In this document: piece after piece, positions 18,991 through 28,919 of the stretch
Layout: each line of letters opens with the position of its first letter
Position numbering within the stretch: the first letter of the stretch is position 1
From: Gimesia fumaroli
Lineage (GTDB): Bacteria > Planctomycetota > Planctomycetia > Planctomycetales > Planctomycetaceae
Length of the DNA: 64,000 nt
Assembly (NCBI RefSeq): GCF_007754425.1
Contig: NZ_CP037452.1
Coordinates: 6,675,164 to 6,739,163 of the forward strand
Reading direction: 5' to 3'
Notes under the pieces: model-generated
What the model was told of the DNA's origin: nothing
Seen by the model: the letters and a program-made list of their open reading frames with translations, nothing else
The model's database searches: none
Made by a program: the position numbers and the translations under genes

Positions 18991-19230
18991 AAACACATTC
19001 GCACCCGTTTCCTCGCGTTTTGACGCATGAAAAATTTCTCCTTCCTCTTGACCCCACTACGCCGATTAAGAAAATTCAATCGTGACGAAACTGAGAAATC
19101 ACATAAACCAACAGAGAAGAGAGCTGTGAATTCACAAAGCATCCTCTGCCGAGCAAGGTTATATCGAATAGACACAGAAGCCGAGAGATGAACAATGCGC
19201 ACTGGTTGTGCCTCTCAATGTGAGTGGAAT

Positions 19231-19285
19231 GGCGCTAGGTAGCGGTATTACAGAAGCACATCGATCACAACCGGCGGCTAGCGCC
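19231..19285. repeat. Long-loop inverted repeat GGCGCTAG / CTAGCGCC
   Basis: Perfect 8-bp arms (19231-19238 and 19278-19285) are extended imperfectly by a shared GGT/ACC further in. The 39-nt loop contains ACCGGCGG. This looks like an intergenic repeat unit of the kind common in planctomycete genomes rather than a terminator, since no T tract follows. Confidence 0.5.
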
Positions 19286-19504
19286 GACCCGCTCACTTCT
19301 TTATGTCACCTTGTCTGGGTGAACGAAGCCGACGGTGCCACACGCAAACATAAATCAGTAGGAACATGCAATCATTTCACACACTCATTCCCTGATATTT
19401 TCGTGAGGTTTCGTGTTTTTCGTGGTAGTAAAAAAAGATTCTCTTCACAGAACACGAATCACCTTGCCTGGCCTTATAATCTAATTCACTGTGACTATTG
19501 AAAG

Positions 19505-19642
19505 GTAGGGGCGGTGCCTGTGTGCCCGCCTGACGAAAATCGAAACACTCTTTTTCGATCAATTGAGGCTGGTTTCACCATTCGAACACGACAACGCAGA
19601 TCAATGCGAACCCTGCGGGCAGACACATGGGTCTGCCCCTAC
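19505..19642. repeat. Facing GTAGGGGC inverted-repeat pair, MITE/REP-like
   Basis: The segment 19505-19530 (beginning GTAGGGGCGGTGCC) is an imperfect inverted copy of 19616-19642 (reverse complement beginning GTAGGGGCAGACCC). About 85 nt lie between them. No ORF of note lies inside. The pair resembles a small non-autonomous element or a REP-type palindrome. Confidence 0.5.
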
Positions 19643-19675
19643 ACGACACAGATCAGAACGGGTAAAAACACTTCG

Positions 19676-22600
19676 CTATTTCTCTGGCAACCGTTCCAAC
19701 TGCTCACGGGCTTCGACTTTGAATCGCTGTGCGGCAGACTCGTCAACCAGAATCTGCTGATACAATTTGCTGGCGTCTGCTTTTTTACCTGCGGCTGCCA
19801 GGGTTCTGGCTTTGGCTAACAGCATCGTATCGTGCCAGACTCCTTTGAGCTTTTCAATGTTGGCCCGATCTAAAGCCACCAGTGCTGCCTCATATTTTCC
19901 CTGTCGCGTCAGGATGCGCACTGCCCCTTCGATCGACTGGAACTGCTCAGATGCTCCCACACGTCCCACGCCTTCAAAGTTCTTTCGATACGCGTCCAGC
20001 GCGGCGCTGTCATCTTTCAGATTCCGTTCGCGGTTGATCGCGGTAGTGAGCAGAATACTCGTACGACGGCGACTGTCAGAGGTGAACTGCAAAGCAGTGC
20101 GCAAATCGGCTTCTGCTTGTTCACCGTTGTTCAAACTGAAGTAAGCCCGTCCTCTTGCAAACGCGGCGTCTCCCCTCTGCCAGAACGGCCACTGCCCCAA
20201 GTTCTCCTCTCCGAACTGTTTTAAGACATCCTCGTATTCGCGCTGGGCCAGCAGATTCTCCATCTGCACGGTTTTACGAACCGAGTCCAGGGGAATCGCT
20301 TCGGCGATCTCGGATGCCTGTTCGTAGTCCTTCAGATTCCGCGCACACAGGGCCGCCTGTTCCAGAGCCTTTGATTTCTGCAGTTCCGTAATTTTCTTTT
20401 CTTTGGATAACGCAAGAAACGCGGCCAGCGCCTTGTCTGTTTTTCGACTTCGTATTAACTTCTCTGCCTCCCGACTGGCGATCAGATAATCGGACACACT
20501 CGGATCCGCTTCAAACTGATGAGAGCGTCCCCGAAAAAAGTGCGCAAACTTGAGCGGCTTATGGAATCCCGTTGCCCCCGTTGGTGCAAACGCAGAAAAC
20601 TCGGCACCGTTCTCTCGAATCCGTTGGCGACAGACATTGATGAACCAGGGCAGGCTGACCGTTGGCTTGTGTCCAATCACCTGATGCAGGGGGTCATTTT
20701 CATCTTCGACCACGGGAATCCGAATCTCGACCGTCCAATATCCGTCGCCAATTTCGGTCGCTACCTCGGCCTGCGAGTCCCATTGGTACCATTTGTTTTT
20801 CTCTGTTCCACGATCCAGATCGATTAGCGCACCAGCGGGATTGATGGCGATCTGGTAATAGTTATGCGACTCGGTTGCCAGCAGAATTTCGACTGCATCG
20901 CCGTACCAGAGGGCTGGGTCTTCCTTTTTGGTCGTAGTGATATTCGGCTTCTCTCCCGGTGCTTCTTCACAACGAATGGCGAAATAAAGCTGATTACCAA
21001 CCCACAACGATTTAACCACCGTTCCATAGACAGGCAAGCGTCCAGTCTGAAGTTCTCTTAACCCTCCCGTGGATGCGGTGGGACACTTTTGCCAGAGGGC
21101 GTCATCCAGTTTACCATCAATGACAATCTCGCCGCGTGAATCCCCCACCAGACGCAAGGTTGGCACCGGTCCCCGTTTCTGGGCAAGCAGCCGGCTCTTG
21201 TTGCGCAGTCCGTTGAGAAAATTATCAACCAACTGAATCCGTTGGCTATAGACCGTGTCGGTGTTGACTTTGTTCTGTGCCATGGCAAACAGTTCCAGCG
21301 CGCGATTGGCTTTGTCGGCCTCGTGTTCCATTTCGCGCCAGTGCGATTCACAATAATCAAAGAAAGCTTTCATTTCCCCGGCAGCGGGGCCGTAGAACAG
21401 GCGACAGTATTCATCAAACATCTGGACCGCATCCTGGTCCTTGCCACCCCAGTACATTCGCGCGGTGAAATAAATCAGAAAGTGGTTATAACCGATGCCG
21501 TTTTCACTGAGGTCCATCGACAGCCAGATGTCTTCGCCGCGCGAAATGCCTTTGGTTTCGTTGATGCTTTCGCCCAACGTGCGGGGAATATAAGCGGGCA
21601 AATAAAACCCGCGTGCCGTGAAGGGGTAGTTCTCGAAAATGACCAGCGGGTTGTCGGTTTTCCTGACCCAGTCCGCACGCAGCTTACTGAGTTCCTCGCG
21701 GTCGGCATTGGTGGGACGACGTCCACCGACGATAATCACCTGCACGTTCGGCTCCAGCTTTTCGATGTTGAGCGGAGGCTGCGTATAGGTCCCATAGGCG
21801 CAGTTGGAAATCTTTTTATCGGGATGAGTTTTGCCGACTTCTTTGGCAACACGGTTCACGAACTCCCAGACATAATCGGAAAAGGCGCCGCGGTAGCCTC
21901 GTTCGGGCGTATCTTTCCCCTGGCATTGTTCACATTGACAGATGGCCGTGTATCCGTCCGGGGGCATGATCGAAACGGCGTCCATATCAAAATGATCAAA
22001 CTGCGCCCGCGCGTAACGCACGGTTTCCTGGAACAATTCCTCGTTCGAGTAACAGAGCTGATTCAGTCGTTTTCCGGGTTGTGTATCGCGTTTGTCGCCG
22101 TACAGGGCAAACCATTCCGGGTGATCTTTCAACGTCTGTTCGTTATGTGTCATATGATCCAGGCCGTGGGCAGCCTGCCGTCCAAACGGCTGTCGCACTC
22201 CCAGATGCATGGCCCACATCGCCGCTTCACGACCGTAGGTTCCAAAGCGAAAGTTAATCGTCCTCAAGGGAAAATCTGGATGCACGGTCTCGTCGATGGC
22301 GGGCAACGGGAGACTTTTCATTGTTGGCACAATCTCGCCCAACTCGCCCGGTAGATACCAGCGGACTCCCAGGCCGCGCAGAAAACCGCAGACAGCATTG
22401 AACGAACCCCGTTCATCAAAGCCCCAGACATTGACGTTTCCGTTTTTGTCGACCTGCTGTTCATTCGGCGTACCGAACAGTCGAGTGGGACCAGTGTAAT
22501 GCTTATAAATCTGCGAATGCGGATACCCCCAGTGTTTCCCGGTAATCGCATCCCATGCCTGCTGTGCTTTCCCACTGACAATTTCTTTGTTATTGCGTGG

Positions 22601-22984
22601 CCAGGGTTCAATCGGGACAAAGTCGGTATCGTCACCGATCAGCGCCAGCCAGTTCTCGCCGGAGACAATCCGATACGCGCCAAACTTCAGCTCTGTGTCC
22701 GTGATGCCGCGCTGCTCGGTGTGTGCACTGCGACCGACGAAAATCGAAACGGGCATGCTGCCGGTCGGCTCGGTGACGATCTGTAACTTCGTGCCGGAAA
22801 TTTTTTCGAGATAAGTCTGCAGTTCCTGCGCTGCGAGTCTCGTCGTTCGCGGCGGTTTGCTGGAAATGATAATCTCCGCACGCGGCTGCCCCTGTTCCAC
22901 CAGAAAGCGTTCTGTGGCAGACGAGAGTGCAGGGTGAAGACAAATGCAAAAGAGGAAACCAGCCAGCAAAGCCTGTTTGAGCAT
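19676..22984 (-). CDS. Secreted DUF4838 / CBM9-like protein with TPR-like tail
   Basis: Large exported protein of 1102 residues from the start chosen to expose a signal peptide (about 1-24, MLKQALLAGFLFCICLHPALSSA); the frame stays open 105 nt upstream. An N-terminal alpha-glucuronidase-like (GH67 N-terminal) segment (about 25-110) is followed by the DUF4838 region, including the Cys pair CQCEQCQ. A CBM9/DOMON-like beta sandwich (about 625-830, GEIVIDGKLDDALWQK) and a TPR-like helical tail complete it. The combination is typical of planctomycete/Bacteroidetes polysaccharide-utilisation proteins; the catalytic function of DUF4838 is not established. Monocistronic, downstream of a repeat-rich region. 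Confidence 0.85.
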   Translation of the reverse strand: MLKQALLAGFLFCICLHPALSSATERFLVEQGQPRAEIIISSKPPRTTRLAAQELQTYLEKISGTKLQIVTEPTGSMPVSIFVGRSAHTEQRGITDTELKFGAYRIVSGENWLALIGDDTDFVPIEPWPRNNKEIVSGKAQQAWDAITGKHWGYPHSQIYKHYTGPTRLFGTPNEQQVDKNGNVNVWGFDERGSFNAVCGFLRGLGVRWYLPGELGEIVPTMKSLPLPAIDETVHPDFPLRTINFRFGTYGREAAMWAMHLGVRQPFGRQAAHGLDHMTHNEQTLKDHPEWFALYGDKRDTQPGKRLNQLCYSNEELFQETVRYARAQFDHFDMDAVSIMPPDGYTAICQCEQCQGKDTPERGYRGAFSDYVWEFVNRVAKEVGKTHPDKKISNCAYGTYTQPPLNIEKLEPNVQVIIVGGRRPTNADREELSKLRADWVRKTDNPLVIFENYPFTARGFYLPAYIPRTLGESINETKGISRGEDIWLSMDLSENGIGYNHFLIYFTARMYWGGKDQDAVQMFDEYCRLFYGPAAGEMKAFFDYCESHWREMEHEADKANRALELFAMAQNKVNTDTVYSQRIQLVDNFLNGLRNKSRLLAQKRGPVPTLRLVGDSRGEIVIDGKLDDALWQKCPTASTGGLRELQTGRLPVYGTVVKSLWVGNQLYFAIRCEEAPGEKPNITTTKKEDPALWYGDAVEILLATESHNYYQIAINPAGALIDLDRGTEKNKWYQWDSQAEVATEIGDGYWTVEIRIPVVEDENDPLHQVIGHKPTVSLPWFINVCRQRIRENGAEFSAFAPTGATGFHKPLKFAHFFRGRSHQFEADPSVSDYLIASREAEKLIRSRKTDKALAAFLALSKEKKITELQKSKALEQAALCARNLKDYEQASEIAEAIPLDSVRKTVQMENLLAQREYEDVLKQFGEENLGQWPFWQRGDAAFARGRAYFSLNNGEQAEADLRTALQFTSDSRRRTSILLTTAINRERNLKDDSAALDAYRKNFEGVGRVGASEQFQSIEGAVRILTRQGKYEAALVALDRANIEKLKGVWHDTMLLAKARTLAAAGKKADASKLYQQILVDESAAQRFKVEAREQLERLPEK

Positions 22985-23312
22985 AGTGTGTCTCACTTTT
23001 TGAGGGAGGGCGTTCGGGTGAGCATTGAAAATGCCCTTCATTTTGATGAACTCTGGTGACGATCTCAAGAACCAAATTCTGAATTCCACAAATTGTATTC
23101 GGCCCTAAGTAGCGAACCCGGTTATGGTTATCGCGTTTCTTTGTTTTCACATCGTATTTTTTTAGAAAACAGGTAACATGTCGTCTCAATTTTCGCTCTG
23201 TAGATATAACGCGACATCGCGGGCCACTGCGAGGCGGGCCACTCTGTAAATGAAACACGAACAAATTTTTTATGATTCAAGTCAGATCTAATTAGGGAGA
23301 GAGGGATTTACG

Positions 23313-24395
23313 ATGTGTAATAACTGTAATTTGAATATCGATGCAGAGCGGACCGATGAATTCGGACAGAAACTGTTGCAAATTGTGAATAACAGCGCCA
23401 TCTCACTGATGCTTTCACTGGGGCACCGGGCAAGACTGTTTGACATTATGAGTGAGATGGAACACGCCACCAGCGAACAAATCGCGGAGCAGGCCGGTTT
23501 AAACGAACGTTATGTTCGCGAATGGCTGGGCGCGATGGTCACTGGCGGAATCGTGGAATACGACCCGGTATTAAAAACCTATTTTCTACCCGCCGAACAT
23601 GCAGCACTTTTGACGCGAGCTGCGGGTTCCAATAATTTTGCCACAACGATGCAGTGGTTTTCGGTTCTGGGAACTGTCGAAGACAAAATCCTGAACTGCT
23701 TTGAAGAAGGGGGCGGCGTTCCTTATTCCGACTTCGCCCGCTTCCATGAAGTGATGGCGGAGGATAGTTATAATTCGGTCGTCTGTGGTCTGTTCGAACA
23801 TATTCTGCCGCTGGTACCCGGACTGGAAGACAAACTGAAAGCGGGCATCGACGCGCTGGACATTGGCTGCGGCAGCGGTCTGGCTTTGATCGAGATGGCA
23901 GCCATGTATCCCAAGAGTCGCTTTACCGGCTTTGACATCTCGGAGGAATCGATCGGACGGGCCAAAAAATTTGCTGTAAAGCGGGGCGTCTCGAATGTGA
24001 CGTTCCAGGTGCAGGATGTTTCGCAAATGAACGCAGCTAATACGTTCGATTTAATCACCGCCTTTGACGTGATTCACGATCAAGCCAAGCCGGATCAGGT
24101 GTTGCGCGAAGTTAACGCGGCCCTGAAGCCGGGAGGCACCTTTCTGATGCAGGACATTGCCGCTTCAAGCAATGTGGAGGAAAACATCGACAATCCCCTG
24201 GGGCCGATGTTTTATACGATTTCTACCATGCACTGCATGACCGTCTCACTCGCACAGGATGGTGCGGGGCTGGGAACCTGCTGGGGCAAAGAACTCGCCT
24301 GCCAGATGCTGGAAGAGGCGGGCTTCAATAATATCGATGTACAGGAACTGCCTCACGACATTATGAATTATTTTTACGTGATGACAAAAATGTGA
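23313..24395 (+). CDS. SAM-dependent methyltransferase with winged-helix N-terminus (Rv2258c-like)
   Basis: Putative class I methyltransferase of 360 residues. The first 95 residues form a winged-helix-like dimerisation domain (ATSEQIAEQAGLNERYVREWLGAMVTGG). The Rossmann methyltransferase domain begins near 175, with motif I ALDIGCGSGLAL (GCGSG at 185-189) and acidic motif II FDIS. The N-terminus MCNNCN carries a Cys pair of unknown meaning. A GGGAGAGAGGG purine run precedes the ATG. It is a single gene closed by a strong terminator. The substrate is unknown; small-molecule or natural-product methylation is the usual role for this domain pair. Confidence 0.88.
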   Translation: MCNNCNLNIDAERTDEFGQKLLQIVNNSAISLMLSLGHRARLFDIMSEMEHATSEQIAEQAGLNERYVREWLGAMVTGGIVEYDPVLKTYFLPAEHAALLTRAAGSNNFATTMQWFSVLGTVEDKILNCFEEGGGVPYSDFARFHEVMAEDSYNSVVCGLFEHILPLVPGLEDKLKAGIDALDIGCGSGLALIEMAAMYPKSRFTGFDISEESIGRAKKFAVKRGVSNVTFQVQDVSQMNAANTFDLITAFDVIHDQAKPDQVLREVNAALKPGGTFLMQDIAASSNVEENIDNPLGPMFYTISTMHCMTVSLAQDGAGLGTCWGKELACQMLEEAGFNNIDVQELPHDIMNYFYVMTKM

Positions 24396-24427
24396 TGACC
24401 GAATCCCCTTTTTCGGTGTCTTCCCAA

Positions 24428-24465
24428 GGAGCAGAAATCCATCGGTTTCTGCTCCCTGTTTTATT
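24428..24465 (+). terminator. Terminator of the methyltransferase gene
   Basis: Perfect 10-bp stem, GGAGCAGAAA (24428-24437) and TTTCTGCTCC (24446-24455), with an 8-nt loop, followed by a T-rich tail (24459-24465). Confidence 0.88.
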
Positions 24466-25128
24466 GGAATTTCGTTGAAATCAGCGGCCACCGATTGAAC
24501 TGACAAATTGTTTACAATTAAAATGAGATATTCATGTAGACTTTTAATTGGATGTGTGGTGCCGATGCCTATAATCTCAGTAAGTTGAGATATTGGTGTC
24601 TCTGAAGAGAAAAAATCTCAAGAATCACTGAAGAATGTGCTATTTAAGGCCTTTCCAGGTGTTGATTTTGATGCAAGAATGCCGATTATAAGGAATAAAT
24701 CTATTGCGTTGAGTTTACCGTTTGACGGAACAATGGTGAACAAACAGTAGTGGAGAACACGGACGTCTGAAGCTGGAATCTCGATGCTCCATTGGTATTT
24801 GAGAGGGAATCGCCCTTCCAGACGAAACGATTCATTAATTTGTGAAAACCAAGTGTGAAATACTCCTGCGTCTTTCCCTCCTTGCGAGTCACGTTAAATC
24901 AGGCTCGTATCATGTCTGAGAGAACACCTCGCGTTTTCCATGGTTTCATATTTTCAGTGATTGATTGTCTGGTTTTCCGTTATTTGTTAACAGGGCCAGA
25001 CTTCGGGACCTGAGTTTCCGTCTGCGGGAAAACGGGCGCAACGATCACCAATACAAACAATTTTATTTTTCAATCAACCGAGACTGTACCGCCTGAATTG
25101 AGGCGACTACCGGGGAGTAAAAATCAGA
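24466..25128. other. 660-nt leader/intergenic region upstream of korA
   Basis: No convincing gene. An inverted repeat ATCTCA-N6-TGAGAT lies at 24574-24591. Otherwise the stretch is A/T-leaning with no recognised riboswitch. It must contain the korAB promoter. A 63-codon minus-strand frame at 24701-24892 has a GTG start and no recognisable product, and is not called. Confidence 0.5.
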
Positions 25129-26997
25129 ATGGCGACCACAGACGTGCCTGGTGCAAATGGCAAACTCAGCGAGCAGCTGGATGCTGTTGTAATTCGTTTT
25201 TGTGGAGATAGTGGCGATGGGATGCAGTTAGCCGGCACGCAGTTCACGAATGTGTCGGCTGTGTTCGGTAATGACGTCAGCACATTGCCCGACTTCCCTG
25301 CAGAAATTCGCGCACCCGCCGGTACACTGGGCGGCGTGAGTGGTTTTCAGATCTGTTTTTCCAGCAGTGATATTTTCACTCCCGGAGATGAAGTCGATAC
25401 GCTGGTTGCCATGAACCCGGCTGCCTTGAAAACCAATGTGGCCGATCTCAAACGGGGCGGCACTCTGATCGTCAACGAAGACGCTTTCGAAAAAAGCAAC
25501 CTTTCCAAAGCCGGTTACGAAAGTAATCCGCTCGACGATGAAGAATCACTGGCAGCATACCAGGTACAGAAAGTTCCCATGACCAGCCTGACGCGGGATG
25601 CGGTGGCGGAGCTGGGTCTTTCGCCGCGTGAAGCCGAACGCTGCAAAAACTTTTTCGCGATGGGGCTGGTCTACTGGCTCTACCAACGCGATGCGACCCC
25701 CACCGAAGAGTGGGTCAAAACCAAGTTCGCCAAGAAACCGGAACTGGTGGACGCGAACCTCAAAGCATTACACGCCGGCTATAACTATGGCATCACCACC
25801 GAAGCGATCACCGTTCATTACCGCGTTGACCCCGCTGATCTGCCACCCGGAAACTACCGTAAGGTCACCGGAAACGAAGCGCTGGCATTCGGTTTTGTGA
25901 CGGCTGCGAAACTGGCCGGCAAACAACTATTTTACGGCGGATATCCGATTACTCCCGCCAGTGATATTCTGCACGAACTTTCCAAACTGAAAAATTTCGA
26001 CGTCGTCACGTTTCAGGCCGAAGATGAAATCGCTGCGATCACCAGTGTTGTCGGTGCCTCTTATGCGGGCGATCTGGCAATTACTGCCAGCAGTGGACCC
26101 GGGATTGCCCTCAAAGGGGAAGGCATGGGCCTGGCTGCGATTATGGAATTGCCGCTGGTGGTGGTCGACGTGCAACGCGGCGGTCCCAGTACTGGACTGC
26201 CCACAAAAACAGAACAGTCCGACCTCTATATGTGCATGTTTGGTCGCAACGGCGATTGTCCCATGCCACTGGTCGCACCGGCTTCACCTGCCGACTGTTT
26301 CGAGATGGCACAGGAAGCATTACGCATCGCCGTCGAATTCATGACACCTGTGCTGCTGCTTAGTGATGGTTATATCGCGAACGGAGCAGAGCCATGGAAG
26401 ATTCCTGACATCTCCAGCTTGAAGCCGATTAAAGTTTCTCACGAGAACAAACAGGGCGACGAGCCATTCATGCCGTACCTGCGGGATGAAAAGAAGGCCC
26501 GTCCCTGGGTCGTGCCTGGCACGCCCGGCTGTGAACACCGTGTCGGTGGTCTGGAAAAATCAGACGTCACCGGCAACGTGAATTACTCGCCCGAGAATCA
26601 CCAGTTCATGACCACACTCCGGGCAGAGAAAATCGCCGGGATTGCCGACTTCATTCCGGAACAGACTGTGGAAGGACCCGAATCGGGTGATCTGCTGGTG
26701 ATCAGCTGGGGTGGAACCTATGGTGCAGTTCGCACTGCGGTCAAACAGTCCGTCCAGGAAGGCTTGTCCGTAGCCCACGCCCACATTCGCTACCTGAATC
26801 CGTTCCCCAAAAATCTGGGCGATCTGATTAAACAGTACAAGAAAGTTCTGATTCCCGAATTAAACACCGGGCAATTACGCATGATCATTCGTGGCACTTA
26901 TCTGGCTGACGCCGTCGGCTTGAATAAGGTCCAGGGAAAACCGTTCCTGATCAGTGAAGTCAAAGAAAAAATCAGAGAGATGATTGACGAGAAATAG
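25129..26997 (+). CDS. korA: 2-oxoacid:ferredoxin oxidoreductase, fused gamma-alpha subunit
   Basis: Subunit of a ferredoxin-linked 2-oxoacid oxidoreductase, probably 2-oxoglutarate (KorA type), making the acyl-CoA and reduced ferredoxin. It has 622 residues. The gamma domain comes first (about 20-200, [14 protein letters not shown] and [10 protein letters not shown]), then the alpha pyrimidine-binding domain from about 245 with YPITPAS (272-278), and the transketolase-C-like domain at the end. The gamma-alpha fusion is the KorA layout. korB follows after 77 nt in the same operon. No separate ferredoxin or delta subunit gene is present. Pyruvate or another 2-oxoacid cannot be excluded as substrate. 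Confidence 0.93.
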   Translation: MATTDVPGANGKLSEQLDAVVIRFCGDSGDGMQLAGTQFTNVSAVFGNDVSTLPDFPAEIRAPAGTLGGVSGFQICFSSSDIFTPGDEVDTLVAMNPAALKTNVADLKRGGTLIVNEDAFEKSNLSKAGYESNPLDDEESLAAYQVQKVPMTSLTRDAVAELGLSPREAERCKNFFAMGLVYWLYQRDATPTEEWVKTKFAKKPELVDANLKALHAGYNYGITTEAITVHYRVDPADLPPGNYRKVTGNEALAFGFVTAAKLAGKQLFYGGYPITPASDILHELSKLKNFDVVTFQAEDEIAAITSVVGASYAGDLAITASSGPGIALKGEGMGLAAIMELPLVVVDVQRGGPSTGLPTKTEQSDLYMCMFGRNGDCPMPLVAPASPADCFEMAQEALRIAVEFMTPVLLLSDGYIANGAEPWKIPDISSLKPIKVSHENKQGDEPFMPYLRDEKKARPWVVPGTPGCEHRVGGLEKSDVTGNVNYSPENHQFMTTLRAEKIAGIADFIPEQTVEGPESGDLLVISWGGTYGAVRTAVKQSVQEGLSVAHAHIRYLNPFPKNLGDLIKQYKKVLIPELNTGQLRMIIRGTYLADAVGLNKVQGKPFLISEVKEKIREMIDEK

Positions 26998-27074
26998 TTT
27001 CCGGTTCAGTCAGATCTCCCCTAAAATTACATGCAACTTTAAGCAACGAGTTATTGCGTTTAAGGATCGAAAAA

Positions 27075-28097
27075 ATGAGTGTAGACGTCCCATTGCCCGT
27101 CCTCTCTCCTAAAGACTTTGCCAGCGATCAGGAAATTCGCTGGTGCCCGCGCTGCGGCGATTATTCCATTCTCGCCCAGATGAAAAAAGTTCTACCAACC
27201 CTGGGCATTCCTAAAGAAAAGTTCGTGTTTGTTTCGGGAATTGGCTGCTCCAGCCGTTTTCCATATTACATGGACACCTACGGAATGCACAGTATTCACG
27301 GTCGCGCTCCTGCAGTCGCTACCGGGGTCAAACTGGCGAATCCTGAGCTTCAGGTCTGGGTTATTACCGGTGACGGCGATTCGCTGTCTATCGGTGGGAA
27401 CCACTTTATGCACGTCCTGCGTCGTAACGTGGACTTGAAAGTGATTCTGTTCAACAACCAGATTTACGGCTTGACCAAAGGGCAATACTCGCCCACCAGC
27501 CCAATGGGAACGAAAACTAAAAGTACGCCGTTCGGCTCGGTTGATCGTCCATTAAACCCGCTATCGGTCGCCATTGGTGCCCGTGCCACGTTTGCCGCCC
27601 GTTCGGTGGATGTCGACATCAAGCATCTTTGCAGCGTGCTCGAACGAGCTGCCAAGCACAAAGGGTCTGCATTCGTTGAAGTCTATCAGGACTGTAACGT
27701 GTTTAACTCCGGCGCCTTCGAATTTGCTTCCAAGAAAGGCAAGAAAGAAGAGAACGTGATCTACCTCGAGCATGGCAAGCCGCTGATCTTCGGCAAAGAA
27801 CGGGATAAAGGGATTCGTCTCAACAGCCATGATCAACCGGAAGTCGTTGAACTGGGTAAAGGGGTCACCGAAGACGACCTGTTGTTCCACGATGAAAAGT
27901 CAGAAGATATGAATCTGGCGTTTCTCCTGGCCAGTATGCGTCATCCGGAAATGCCCGAACCGATGGGCGTCTTCCGTTGCGTTGAGCACCCAACCTACAA
28001 CGAAGCGGTCTATGATCAGGTCGCCTCGGCGACCGAACGCAATGGAGAAGGGGACCTGGAAGAACTGTTTAATACCGGCGATACCTGGACCGTGTAA
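27075..28097 (+). CDS. korB: 2-oxoacid:ferredoxin oxidoreductase, beta subunit
   Basis: Thiamine-diphosphate-binding beta subunit of 340 residues, partner of the preceding korA. The ATG has AAGGA upstream and is preferred over a TTG at 27054. Cluster-ligand cysteines are seen in WCPRCGDY (C24, C27) and GIGCSS (C58), with a further Cys (EVYQDCNVF) downstream. The TPP/Mg motif GDGDSLSIGGNH lies at 99-110 and ends with NN at 127-128. The length and single-cluster layout fit the short beta subunit of KorAB-type enzymes. Transcription ends at a strong bidirectional terminator shared with the convergent dcd gene. Confidence 0.93.
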   Translation: MSVDVPLPVLSPKDFASDQEIRWCPRCGDYSILAQMKKVLPTLGIPKEKFVFVSGIGCSSRFPYYMDTYGMHSIHGRAPAVATGVKLANPELQVWVITGDGDSLSIGGNHFMHVLRRNVDLKVILFNNQIYGLTKGQYSPTSPMGTKTKSTPFGSVDRPLNPLSVAIGARATFAARSVDVDIKHLCSVLERAAKHKGSAFVEVYQDCNVFNSGAFEFASKKGKKEENVIYLEHGKPLIFGKERDKGIRLNSHDQPEVVELGKGVTEDDLLFHDEKSEDMNLAFLLASMRHPEMPEPMGVFRCVEHPTYNEAVYDQVASATERNGEGDLEELFNTGDTWTV

Positions 28098-28118
28098 GCG
28101 TTCCTTATCAGAGTCATG

Positions 28119-28159
28119 AAAAAAAGACGTCACCGTTTTCATCGGTGACGTCTTTTTTT
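28119..28159. terminator. Bidirectional terminator between korB and dcd
   Basis: Perfect 10-bp stem, GACGTCACCG (28126-28135) and CGGTGACGTC (28143-28152), with a 7-nt loop. It is preceded by a run of A's and followed by seven T's, so it can stop transcription from both convergent genes. Confidence 0.92.
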
Positions 28160-28196
28160 GTATCTGACGTGTTTGTTTTCTGACTGGCTCAGCAGA

Positions 28197-28778
28197 TCAG
28201 CCGTTTTTTTTCGCGGCTTCTTCTTCGCCGAAGGACAGTCGCATCTGGCGGGTCTCGGTAGGGTCCAGTTCTTTGAACAACAAACTGGGCTGAATGCCTT
28301 TGTTGTTCTGGTACTTGTCGCTGTTATATTCGACAATTTCCCCAATCGGTACATTGTAAATGATCTGACAGATCGCAATGCCTGCATAAATACGAACGGG
28401 CTGGGCAACAGTAATTTCCAATGTCCAATAGCCACAGAATCCGATGTCGCCTACGCCAGCGGTCGCGTGTACAGAAATGCCCAGACGGCCAATTGAAGAG
28501 CGACCTTCAAGCAGCGGCACCAGATTGTGTGTTTCCGTCCGCTCGATTGTTCGCCCCAGATAGAGTTGCCCCGGGTGAAGCACCATGCCCTCTTCCGGAA
28601 TGACGTATTTTCCCAGACGATTGGGACGAGCCATGTCCAGTACGATTTCTTCGTAGACCATCAACTCGTTATGCAGACACAGGTTATAGCTATTAGGGTT
28701 CAGATATTTATCGTGATAAGGCTCAATGACAATATCTTTGCCCAGGCGTGCTTTGATCTCTTTCCCGGTCAGAATCAT
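28197..28778 (-). CDS. dcd: dCTP deaminase
   Basis: Cytosolic enzyme deaminating dCTP to dUTP for thymidylate synthesis; 193 residues, the usual size of the trimeric dUTPase-fold family. The conserved GRSSIGR motif is at 92-98, followed by SVHATAG and the catalytic Glu in TLE (E121). Whether it also hydrolyses dUTP (bifunctional DCD-DUT) cannot be decided from these motifs. It is followed by the bidirectional terminator and preceded, 141 nt away, by nth on the same strand. The two form a loose DNA-integrity pair. Confidence 0.95.
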   Translation of the reverse strand: MILTGKEIKARLGKDIVIEPYHDKYLNPNSYNLCLHNELMVYEEIVLDMARPNRLGKYVIPEEGMVLHPGQLYLGRTIERTETHNLVPLLEGRSSIGRLGISVHATAGVGDIGFCGYWTLEITVAQPVRIYAGIAICQIIYNVPIGEIVEYNSDKYQNNKGIQPSLLFKELDPTETRQMRLSFGEEEAAKKNG

Positions 28779-28919
28779 GGGGTTCTCGTTAGCTGCGAAG
28801 AAGTAGAAAATAGGTTCTGCATACAGGAAACATAAACCGCAGAGATGTGGCTTTCAACGGTTCAGACGGATGTTTTCAGAAACAGTACCAAGTACTCTGA
28901 ATTGCGTAAGAGACAAGCT

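Larger units (their letters stand above)
18609..19675. other. 1.07-kb gene-free region rich in palindromes and repeats
   Basis: No convincing gene on either strand; the 174-codon minus-strand frame (18678-19202) covers the dispersed repeat and palindromes. In order the region holds two operator-like palindromes, repeat copy B (18725-18990), a GGCGCTAG/CTAGCGCC hairpin (19231-19285), a TTTCGTGTTTTTCGTGG motif (about 19408-19424), and a facing GTAGGGGC inverted-repeat pair (19505-19642). It separates two minus-strand genes, blaI-like and DUF4838. Confidence 0.7.

Noticed and set aside
18678-19202. 174-codon minus-strand frame in the blaI upstream region
   Set aside because: It overlaps the dispersed repeat and palindromes; only part of its translation resembles the 65-277 frame and the frames then diverge, so it is likely non-coding.
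21242-22354. 370-codon plus-strand open frame
   Set aside because: It is a shadow of the DUF4838 gene; the sequence is unlike any exported or cytosolic family.
24701-24892. 63-codon minus-strand frame in the korA leader
   Set aside because: GTG start, no recognisable product, no promoter or terminator context.
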